NCBI GenBank assembly: GCA_023897205.1
Contig: JAHWDD010000027.1
Location: 14,739 to 49,456, forward strand
DNA: 34,718 nt
Direction of reading: 5' to 3'
From: Exophiala sp. HKRS030
Lineage: Eukaryota > Ascomycota > Eurotiomycetes > Chaetothyriales > Herpotrichiellaceae
Shown here: positions 1-10,270 of the stretch, one piece after another
How positions within the stretch are numbered: the stretch's first letter is position 1
Layout of the letters: each line of letters opens with the position of its first letter
Program-made: the position numbers and the translations under genes
The notes under the pieces: model-generated
Told to the model about the DNA's origin: nothing
Seen by the model: the letters and a program-made list of their open reading frames with translations, nothing else
Database searches by the model: none

Positions 1-194
1 AGGAGGATTAGTCATTTCTTGGTCATCATTGTAAATACGTTCCAGCCTGCGGAATCTCCCTCTGAGAGCGTGTATATATATGTGCAGCATGGGAGCCATG
101 TTTGTAAAAAAAAAAAAAAAAAAAAAATCGAATTAATGGAAATCATCTCGAGCCTGAGCATAATCTCATATCCTCAACAATGACTAATCCTTCT
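1..194 (+). mobile_element. MITE-like inverted-repeat element, copy 1
   Basis: A short element bounded by imperfect terminal inverted repeats: AGGAGGATTAGTCATT at 1-16 and AATGACTAATCCTTCT at 179-194, which match in 15 of 16 positions as reverse complements. It has no coding capacity. About 22 A's in a row (106-127) replace a stretch that reads differently in the second copy at 3331-3506. The left flank lies outside the window, so a target-site duplication cannot be judged. The superfamily is not recognised. Confidence 0.6.
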
Positions 195-360
195 CCTTGT
201 CATCTCCCACATCGGAAGGTATCTGGACCAAATCTTCAACATCATCTTCCAGGGCAAGACCAGGAAGGTTTGATAGCAAGCATGGGCATGAGCTGCCAGG
301 TACAGTCCAACATATAGTCAATCCTGGTCTTTTCTGCCACAACTAACATTCTCGTCCATC

Positions 361-860
361 TTGCCACCGAAGTCCTTCACTCGGCCGACCGTCTGCATTA
401 CGTTCTATACGTGGGACAGACTGACCTGGAGGGATTCTCATGTTTTAACGGGCAATTCTTTAAATCCATCTAACGTCGAGCAGCTCGCGATGAAGTATTT
501 AAAGCAGGGTTTCAGGGCTTTTGATGCTGACCTGAAAATCTTACACCCAAGAGATTGCTTTAAGGCTGCGACCGCTAGGGGGAGGAACTTTATCTTCTTG
601 TTGCCAGAGAACAATGTTGACATTAGCGAAGAGCTTGAGGCCTCTGTACTGAAGCTATCGACCGGCGAGGATGCTGCATGGTGAATGTCGGAACTGGTGT
701 GAAGAACGACAACGAATGTGGGCAGGCAAAGCTCCGTGCACAGACATCAAACTCTGTAGCTTGTCAATGGCGGTCCAAGCAGCCAAGATGATGATACGGA
801 CGGGCCTTCTGGAGCAATTCCGGGCAGTGCTGTCCACAATACTCCAATATTCGTAATCGT
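361..860 (+). pseudogene. DUF3723-like protein, broken fragment
   Basis: The open frame 361-684 reads RLTWRDSHVLTG..NSLNPSNVEQLAMKYLKQGF..FDADLKILHPRD, which resembles the N-terminal part of fungal DUF3723 proteins (a 'LdpxNVxxL...F...gc' signature followed by a string of hydrophobic segments). It stops at 682-684. In the next frame, from about 660, the sequence continues with RMLHGECR, similar to the 'LHGxHR' motif that follows in that family, so a frameshift near 650-660 is inferred. There is no convincing ATG at the 5' end and no C-terminal half. DUF3723 proteins are of unknown biochemical function and are frequent passengers of Starship transposons, which fits the DUF3435 genes further right. 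The family call comes from motif recall, not a profile search. Confidence 0.4.
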
Positions 861-1270
861 GGACGAGTGTATTATTGTCATACAGAAGTCGAGGAAGGCC
901 AGGAAAAGTTGGATCCTAAGTCACGTGATGTTCATCCTTCTGCCTGGCAGGCAGGAGCGCCACCAGGAGGCTGCCTATAGTACCGCTAGGCAGAGGGTGG
1001 GGGTGTAGCAACTATAAGTAGCTGTATAGTCCACTCATAGCACAATCATAACACTTGTTCTCACTCCAGGGTTTCTACTGGAAAGGCTTGACAAGTACAT
1101 AGATACAGAACCATTATGAGTATGAGGAGAGGTGGAACTTACGTGAAGCGGAAGGAGGAAGCGGTTTGGACGGACAACTTGATCTTTGGAAGCGAGATGT
1201 GAGGGACACCTGTATTTATAGTCGTACTGCTGCATAGCTGCTCTAGAGCAGCTGGGTCAGTCTATGAATG
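861..1270. other. no recognisable gene
   Basis: Only short overlapping ORFs on both strands, none with recognisable motifs. The stretch separates the DUF3723-like fragment from the (CTA)n microsatellite. Confidence 0.5.
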
Positions 1271-3330
<2,060 letters not shown>

Positions 3331-3506
3331 GGGTTATGTTGAGGATATGAGATTATGCTCAGGCTCGAGATGATTTCCATTAATTCGTTATACACATCTT
3401 CACAAACATGGCTCCCATGCTGCACATATATATACACGCTCTCAGAGGGATATTCCGCAGGCTGGAACGTATTTACAATGATGACCAAGAAATGACTAAT
3501 CCTCCT
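3331..3506 (-). mobile_element. MITE-like inverted-repeat element, copy 2 (reversed)
   Basis: Reverse-complement copy of 1-194, highly similar apart from the poly-A replacement in copy 1. Its right end is AATGACTAATCCTCCT at 3491-3506. The left end has lost part of the inverted repeat: GGGTTATGTTGAGG stands where GGATTAGTCATTGTTGAGG is expected. The flank to its right (CCTTGTCATCTCCCACATC..., 3507-3555) is also found to the right of copy 1 (195-243) in the same orientation, so the element is flipped relative to a shared flank. Confidence 0.6.
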
Positions 3507-3555
3507 CCTTGTCATCTCCCACATCCGAAGGTATCTGGATCAAATCTTCAACATT
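3507..3555 (+). repeat. direct repeat of the flank at 195-243
   Basis: About 49 bp, beginning CCTTGTCATCTCCCACATC, nearly identical to 195-243. Together with the neighbouring element it shows that a larger unit was duplicated while the element inside it took opposite orientations. Confidence 0.75.
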
Positions 3556-3619
3556 TCCTTTCCTAGGGAGGTAGTTGCTGCAATTCGAATCATCCAGACC
3601 TTCATGTCACGGTCGTGTC

Positions 3620-3975
3620 ACACGGACTATCTCAGTTGCCTCTATGAGCAAGGCTTGCAGAGGAATGTCAAGCCTTTCATTCTTGTCACGGTACGCGCTG
3701 TGGAGCGAGAATCGCACAGCATTTGTTCGACCTTGTCGTGTGAACTCTCTCAGTTTCCTCTATAGGTATTGTAAGCCCTTCATTTGTAATGACTTTCCTG
3801 CACAGCTCTCCCGATTTCCTCTATGATTATGGCCACGGAGGCATAGCCCTTCCCCTGTCGCAGCCGTCATATGGACTCTCTCAGTTGCTTCTGTAGGTAT
3901 GGCCATGCAGGGACCGTCCTTCATTCTGTCCTGGACGCTCTGCACGACTCTCTCAGTTTCCTCGGTAGGTATGGT
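3620..3975 (+). repeat. degenerate tandem repeat (decayed minisatellite)
   Basis: The core string CTCTCAGTT(T/G)C(C/T)TCT(A/G)TAGGTAT recurs in degraded form near 3628, 3742, 3808, 3872 and 3945. Each copy is followed by variants of 'GTCCTTCAT..TGTC'. Spacing is irregular (about 65-115 bp) and the copies are strongly diverged. Frames through it are not credible genes. Confidence 0.6.
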
Positions 3976-5470
3976 CAGTCCTTCATCCTGTCACATCCGT
4001 CCTGCACGGCTCTTCTAACTCCCAACTTCTAGTAAGCCTCACAGAGAAGAGTCGGTCAGCCCTCCTCATCCTGCATGGCTCTTGTTATAAATCAGACCGA
4101 CGCTCTGAGGCGTACACACAACATCCACGTAGGTTTCTTAGCTGGGGTACAGTGGTGTTATAGCAGTCTTAACACTGAGAACCATACGGTCCGACTATAG
4201 ACTTAGGTTGACCACGAAAGTCTTATCTACCATGGGAGAAGGAGCGTGACTGTATAGACTTCGTCATCCAATGACCGTCGAGCTCTGTCTGCTCCGTTGC
4301 TCTGTTGGCTCTGCCCACACAGCACACAGAGCCAGCAGAGCCTCCTTCAAGGTGTTACGTGATACTGCCCTGCTCTTTCCGGCTTACCTGCCTTGCTTCG
4401 TCTGGTCGTCGGCAGCCGCGTCCTTAAAACGGCCTTGGTTCGTAACATAGATCCTCTTTCTCCATCTTTCAGTGATTTGTCTCTTGCTCTGAACATTGTC
4501 TACGAGGTATACAGAAATACTTCTGTTGGATATATAGCACGGTCTAAGCTACACCTCATGTGTGACTTCAAAGCCATTCCACTTTCCCAGTACTGCTCGA
4601 CAAGCTTGGACATACACGTCCACCCCACTGATATATACAAGTTGCTCCCTGAATTCACCAGGTATGTTTGCTCCTATATACCAGGAATTGGCTAGTGGAA
4701 ACGGGGTCCTAGATTTCTCATCTTGGATACTTTGCCGCCACCAATCTCTCACTTCAAACTTGGCTTCCATGGTGTTGGACGGCCACGGATGATGCTCTAC
4801 GGCGGAACCCGCCGATACCTGCCTTTACAACTTGAGACTCTGTACTAGTCTCGGTCGCTCGTTTTCACCCTCATAGTCTACCTGGAAGAGCGCTCGTTCT
4901 TAAGGCGACTCTCATGGATCGTCAACTAGACCCTCTGTGACGGTTGATGCGGCAACGAGAACAGTCTCAACCAGAGAAAAATTTGCACTCCTTTTTACTA
5001 TATAAATAGATAGGGAACGGCCTCCTAATGATCGAGGTCGGACTCGTCAATACATCATATTGGACCCCCAGCTATCATTGCCTTATTGATAACGCCGTGT
5101 GACAGATATTGACGCAAGATGTCTGCTAATCACGACGGCATCTTCGTCCGGGACCAAGATTCGGCAGACCTGAACGTGCCATACAAATTGAGTTCTTGAA
5201 ACAAAATCAAAATCAAGGGAGGATAAGTCGTTCTTCCCCTGTGCGGGGGCTCTACTTGCCACCCGCGGTACCGAAGCCGCAAATTGGCCCTATCAAAAAG
5301 CTCTCACCTTCGAGGGATCCACAAATCCTCCGGCCGTTCATGAGCTCCCCAGACCAGCCTCGTGTTTTTCTCCAAGCAAGACCTGGTGTTTGCGTTGTAG
5401 CTGGAGCCGGATGTAATATCGCTCTGTGGATTTCTCCGGGCGGACCACCACTATATGGCTTAACTGTAGG
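3976..5470. other. no recognisable gene
   Basis: Short frames only (for example 4393-4695 and 5196-5537, plus strand), lacking known motifs. A small hairpin lies near 4300-4342, with CTCTG..GGCTCTG facing CAGAGCC..CAGAG. I see nothing further. Confidence 0.4.
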
Positions 5471-5728
5471 CTATGAGGAAGCTAAGGTGCTCGCAATGTC
5501 GGTAGTGTTGATCCTGTTGGACAGATGTTCTCGATGATAGAATACCCAAGAGCCCAGTTCTCCTCGTTGCAAGAAACTCTTAATATACAGGTGTTCGTAA
5601 GTCAAAAACGCTGGTTTGCTTACATACCCCGCCCCTGTACCCCCAAGAAGGACAAATTGCGGCAGTTTAAATACTTCTACAATCGGCTTAAAGGGCTCCT
5701 TCCAGGTGACCATATCTCCAGTGCTCAC
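5471..5728 (-). CDS. unrecognised ORF, 85 residues
   Basis: An ATG-started frame on the minus strand encoding MSTGDMVTWKEPFKPIVE... The residue mix is ordinary for a protein and it includes a glycine-rich LLGGTGAGYV segment. After its stop a second open stretch (SHIVVVRPEKSTERYYIRLQ) continues in another frame toward lower coordinates, so this may be the first piece of a broken or spliced gene. Its start lies 37 bp from the start of the divergent hydrolase relic at 5766. No family is recognised. It could also be a chance frame. Confidence 0.25.
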   Translation of the reverse strand: MSTGDMVTWKEPFKPIVEVFKLPQFVLLGGTGAGYVSKPAFLTYEHLYIKSFLQRGELGSWVFYHREHLSNRINTTDIASTLASS

Positions 5729-5765
5729 GATTGATCATCCCTCCGGTAGCTGACATCGGTCGAAA

Positions 5766-6388
5766 ATGTACAAGGTCGCCCTCATCCAGTTGCATCCTCA
5801 GGTAACTTTTCGATGTCTCAAGAAAGATAGTCTACCTTACTGACTCTGTTAGCCGGGTCAGATTGAGCATAATTATGCCCAGGCTGTGGCTTTCATTCGA
5901 CAAGCAGCTACTGACGAGTCAGACCTTGCTGTTCTTACTGATTCCATTTGGGCGTGCGTAGCCCGAGGAGCCCCGACCCTTTTTTTGCAGGTTGGAAAAA
6001 GTATTTGGACGAGTACTGTGAGCTCGCGAGAGAATGTAGCATTTGTCTTGTCCCGGGCTCTTTCCTTGAAAAGCACCAACACCAAGACGCACAGAAATGG
6101 ATCCTCATGGATGTCACCTATTTTATTGATAAAAGCGGCCAAATCGCGGGTAGATATGCGAAGAAGAATCCCTGGCATCCTGAGAGACCTTTTACCAGTG
6201 GCTCTAAGCATGACGCGCATGTTGCGTTCAACACGCCGCTCGGCAAAGTAGGCTTGCTGATCTGCTGGGATCTGGCCTTTCCGGACGCGTTCAGAGAACT
6301 CGTCTCTCAGGGCGCCAAGATCATTGTTCTGCCTCCCTTCTGGACTGTTACAAGTCGGCCTAAGCGCAGGCCGCATACGAACCCGTGA
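5766..6388 (+). pseudogene. carbon-nitrogen hydrolase (nitrilase superfamily), degraded
   Basis: Exon 1 (5766-5801) reads MYKVALIQLHPQ, the usual N-terminal strand of carbon-nitrogen hydrolases. A 51-nt GT-AG intron (5802-5852, branch TACTGAC) leads to PGQIEHNYAQAVAFIRQAA..DLAVL in the correct frame. Just after this, at about 5940-5960, the frame must change to continue as PDPFFAGWKKYLDEYCELAREC, then GRYAKKNPWHPERP, then VGLLICWDLAFPDAFREL. The catalytic Lys (AKKN) and Cys (ICWD) are present. The 'LPEY' segment carrying the catalytic Glu is replaced by LTDS next to a deletion and frameshift. The frame stops at 6386-6388, soon after the VLPPFW strand, without the final third of the fold. Such enzymes hydrolyse nitriles or amides; this copy should be inactive. 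Confidence 0.75.
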
Positions 6389-6585
6389 CGACGGACATAT
6401 ACGGAAGGACAGCCGAGCCAGCCTTGCCTTACGCAAGGCTGACACGTGACTTCCATAAAAGGAAGCAGAGTGATATGGTGTTGTGGCGAGATGGGGGTGT
6501 GGGAACCACATCAACAACACACCACCACAACACATCCAGAGAAGACTATATATACACGGTCATTACATAGCTTTACCACGTAGTC

Positions 6586-6847
6586 AACTTCGTTCACGAT
6601 CATACCCATACGTTTTGGTTGTGGTCACTTCGCTTCTAGTATATCAGTACGCTCAATATACTATACGCTCTTCGAGACTTCGTCCCTCCTATACTTCCCA
6701 CTTGCCAAGAAACCCTACGTGCAGTGACACCCTAGGTGGAGCGAAACGTAACATATAGTAATAAGAGCACGAGTATAGAGCGAGTCGATATACTAGAGCG
6801 AAGCTAATCAATATCTAAACTATATAGGTACGATCGTGAACGAACTT
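6586..6847. mobile_element. foldback MITE-like element
   Basis: A 262-bp segment whose two ends are inverted: AACTTCGTTCACGATC at 6586-6601 faces GATCGTGAACGAACTT at 6832-6847. Complementarity continues inward, with CTTCTAGTATATC facing GATATACTAGAGCGAAG. The central 60-70 bp are unpaired. There is no coding capacity. A convincing target duplication is not visible and the family is unknown. Confidence 0.6.
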
Positions 6848-7213
6848 AAGTATAGAGGACGACTATAAAATGGCCTGTATATATAGCCGTGAGTGCTCAG
6901 TGTTCTCAGTATTGCTTAGTCGAGATCGGACTGATCAGGCACATGACTCAGCCTCGCGTTCCCAAGGCTGCGTCTTCCTCGGCCAACCTTCCCCTTTGGG
7001 TTGTCACGGGATGGTCACGACCTGGCTTGTTACATTAGGGTGGGAAGGGGCCTTACCATACTATCATTCCGGGTATAATCATACACGGCGACGCGACGGA
7101 GAGGTAGCTATACTCGGTGTATAGAGTCATGGGCGGTTTCATACAGCCTCAAGACCATGTGCAGTTGTTATTGAATATGGAGGTGTTTGGGCTCAACCCG
7201 TAGTAGGCATTGG
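6848..7213. other. no recognisable gene
   Basis: One frame (6870-7124, plus) without known motifs. This is a spacer between two MITE-like elements. Confidence 0.45.
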
Positions 7214-7546
7214 TAGAGCTCCGAAATGAATAAATGAATACGAATATAGCTTATATTCATATTCGTCTTTGCGAATACGAATAAAGTGAATATTTATTCA
7301 TGCGAATATGGGTGTTGAAGCAAGTGATAGTATTGTTGGTTGTAAAGATTATCCTTTTCAGGCGGGATGACTCTCTTATATACACAAGTTCCCCATCCTT
7401 GGCACACCGTTTCAGCCACCGGGATCTTCAACAATTACGAATATGAATACGGACCATATTCATATTCACATTTATTCGCCAAGACTTATTCATATTCGTA
7501 TTTATTCATGAATATTCACATTATTCGTATTCATTTCGGAGCTCTA
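7214..7546. mobile_element. TA-flanked MITE built of GAATAY repeats
   Basis: The perfect terminal inverted repeat GAGCTCCGAAATGAAT (7216-7231) has its reverse complement ending at 7544. Each end is bordered by a TA dinucleotide (7214-7215 and 7545-7546), as expected for TA-targeting Tc1/mariner-type elements. Inside each arm the sequence iterates GAATAC, GAATAT and GAATAA units, so each arm can also fold on itself. The unpaired centre is about 130 bp and carries GTGTTGAAG near one side and CTTCAACA near the other. There is no transposase, so it would be non-autonomous. Confidence 0.7.
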
Positions 7547-7833
7547 CTGGTGATTAAGAAAGTTCAGAAGGGTTCATTGCATCAGCCAGATTGGGGCTAG
7601 CGCCTTCGATGGCGCTCCCTACCCTCACCAGCCCTCCGAACCTGGTGCATATTCCTTTGAGTTAGCTATTGTCAAACTAGGTCATTCATTCTCAAGTCCT
7701 CAAGGCCCTCCTCAAGGGCATTCCCAGCCACCAATAGAATATATTGCTAGGGCATGCCCCAGACCCCATAAAGGTCGAACAGAGATTCTTTCCTCCTTCG
7801 CTTTGCTCCCTGTTCTGACAATTATTTCCATCA
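7547..7833. other. no recognisable gene
   Basis: Short spacer between the TA-flanked MITE and the candidate secreted ORF. Nothing recognised. Confidence 0.45.
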
Positions 7834-8103
7834 ATGAGACTGCATAGTTATGAGATCCTGATATTTCTAAGTTTATGTTACTGTATTGAAGTATATGCAA
7901 GACGGTACCTTTGTGCGGATAATATTTCCGGACAGTGCCAAGAGTTCGGGCAAGGAGCTGAACCTAACTCAGTGATCACCCTTTCCAATGATGCAGGAAA
8001 ATACCTGGAGGAGTCGATCCACAGATGTTCCAGAATACCAGACTGTCGCGCTGTTGCGTTTCAAGTACAAACCAGAAGAGTGATGCTCATCCTATCTGCC
8101 TAG
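7834..8103 (+). CDS. possible small secreted protein, 89 residues
   Basis: The frame starts MRLHSYEILIFLSLCYCIEV, a plausible signal peptide: one charge near the start, a hydrophobic run at about residues 8-21, and a possible cleavage site after YA. The rest has four cysteines and no known domain. It reaches a stop at 8101-8103. An alternative open stretch in another frame continues to 8261, so splicing or a frameshift is possible. Supported by ATG and signal-like composition only. Confidence 0.3.
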   Translation: MRLHSYEILIFLSLCYCIEVYARRYLCADNISGQCQEFGQGAEPNSVITLSNDAGKYLEESIHRCSRIPDCRAVAFQVQTRRVMLILSA

Positions 8104-8669
8104 ACGAAACCCACCATATTTCACAAGGAATGAGCCTCAGAACCAACTTTTTATTACTAAGTAGGCATAAATGCGACTTCAACAAGCCTGACCTCAGGAT
8201 TGTATCATTCTATCCACAATATATAGGCTTCACTACTGACGAAGACCGAACATCCCTTTGAAGGGAAATAAGTTGTCGTGGGGCCAGATGCTCTTCAGAA
8301 CCGATTGCTTTGATCACAAATCTTCACACACCCGCATTTCGATCCGACGATAGAAAGAATCAATAGATTGTGGAATGCGGAATCAGCTTGTTGCTCGAGG
8401 AATTTTCGGAGCCCAAAGCGACGATTACAAGCATCCCACGCATGTCAGTGCAGAACGTACAGTTACTTGGTATTGCAGAGAAGTGATTTACACTGTTTGA
8501 GGACCATATGTATACAGGGCTTCAAAGAAGACTACTGGAACATCAAAGCCGCCTAACGAAAAAGCGTATGCTAATGCAACTCGAAGCAGTGACAATACTG
8601 AACCATGATGGCAGGAGAAGTAGAACAATATCTTCTCGTCAATTCTGCCTCGGTAGTTCTGAACAAAAC
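8104..8669. other. no recognisable gene
   Basis: Downstream side of the decarboxylase-family gene. The small frames on both strands show no known motif. Confidence 0.45.
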
Positions 8670-9676
8670 TCACACATTCTGGGTCGCCCGTCCCAGACTC
8701 ATCCCTACTTCCACATCCATCATCACCAGACGCCTGCTCACACTGAGTAAATCTTCGTCAAACGTATCCTCCCCTTCTCGAACGCGACGATTATGCTACT
8801 CCCTCCAAATTGGAACGAACCTAGTTCCTCGCCTTTCTCCAGGTGTGAGCCCTTAGCCCTACACTTTTGGTTAATTTCCACGGTTCCCACGTCTGTGGCA
8901 CCGATTGCGACAAAGAGCACACGTCCAAACGACGGGCTGTTGATGCAGATTGCGCAGCGACCGTTTACCGTCAAGACGTCGATGTCGGATCGCAAGCAGA
9001 GCGGGTCGACTTGGTAATACGCTCCAGGAATTTGCGTGTACCATTCCACAGTGCCCTCGACTGGAGAGTGATACCGATGATAGTCTTGCGGACTGAGTCT
9101 GAAGGACGCGATCGCGCCGTGGTCCCATATTTTGGCGGCGGCAACGTCTTGGATCAAATTACCGATGGTGAAGTTTCGACCTTTTATCCATAGCCGTTTA
9201 GTCTCGGAGACGCAAGGGTAGACTACAAGCCGACTGTCCGCGACAACGACGGCGAGAGAGGGGTCATTCTGTTGGAAGATTGGACGGGCGCCTGGGTTGT
9301 GTCGCCGCACGAAGAAATCTTCAAAAGTGCGGTACGCGTGGATGTCTGTGGGAGTGAAATGTTCCATGTTGATGTGATAGAAGTCGACGAAGGACGCTAT
9401 CTGCTTGGCAGAGGCCGGAGTACCTTCTTTCTTGCCAGATCTTATGGTCTTCTCGTGCATCCAATACCTCAGCAACCACGTTCGGTCGAACCATTCCATG
9501 GGCCGACTGAACAAGAGCCATAGCTTGACTTTCCTGTAGATGGGTTGTTGTTCGCGCACATAGCAGCCAGTCTTACGATTGATGGTCTTCCAGCCGACCT
9601 CACGATTTTGGACTAGCTTGACGGTGGCGAGGGCGCTGTCCAGGAGGTCATGAACGTAGCTGACGATAGCACCCAT
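8670..9676 (-). CDS. phosphatidylserine decarboxylase family protein, C-terminal frameshift
   Basis: The minus-strand frame from ATG 9676 runs to a stop at 8738 (312 residues) without introns. It shows the PSD-family order: RTFEDFFVRRHNPGARP (about 116-132), Asp147 in ADSR, SPQDYHRYHSPVEG with His200 and His203, and ELGSFQFGGSSI with GGSS at 291-294. The proenzyme self-cleaves before a serine of this last motif, leaving a pyruvoyl group on the small alpha chain. GGSS instead of the classical LGST is also seen in PSD-family members acting on amino acids, such as the tryptophan decarboxylase PsiD, so the substrate is open. After Ile304 the expected ending FDEDLLSVSRRL..GMSLGRATQ is present but one base out of frame (8762 down to 8670). 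One base is missing near 8763, and restoring it would give 335 residues. I cannot tell real inactivation from a sequencing error. Confidence 0.9.
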
Positions 9677-10270
9677 CTTCCGATACTGCTGCTGTTGTGA
9701 GAAACCCAGACTTAAACTTGGGTTTTCCTGCTTAAGAACGTATCTTTGAATTCGCGAGGTTGAGAATTCGGCTCATGGAATTCAGCTTAGGTAGACTGCT
9801 GGTTACGTCATATGGTCGCCGGAGCGATGAGATCATAAGACCATCTCGCTTCGCTCACCAATTTTCGCCTTTGTTTCCTTTAACCCAATCCTCTCATACG
9901 ATTCATCATTCATGTCCCTGTCGGCCAGATACAACAAGCAGAAGTTTTCGGCAGAGTCCGTCCGGTCATACAACCAAATGTACTTCCGACAACCGGCTTG
10001 GCTTCTTTCTACGCCGGTAAGGCCCGAATGCGCTTGTATGGTTCCGATCTTTTAGTACTTACAGAACGACGATGGTGTCCGTCCTCCCCCGGAATTTGAG
10101 TGTGATGAATGGTTAAGCGGATCTCGTAAAGGGCCTTGCTTGAACGACAGAACTGCGATCCTTCCTTGTTTGATATGATCTCATGTCCCGGACGGATAGG
10201 GAGGCTCCTATGGGCATGATCAGACTCTCGGGCAGTATATAATAGCATCGTCGGTCGTGGCCAATGTAGC
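9677..10270. other. spacer between the PSD-family gene and captain copy A
   Basis: No gene recognised. The part near 10010-10060 contains GTAAGTACT on the minus strand followed by CGCATTCGGGCCTT, also seen downstream of captain copy B (about 29165-29205). The homology between copies A and B may therefore extend past the stop codon as a 3' UTR. Confidence 0.4.

Noticed and set aside
4300..4342. Short hairpin with CTCTG/CAGAG arms
   Set aside because: Too short and isolated to call a terminator or transposon end.
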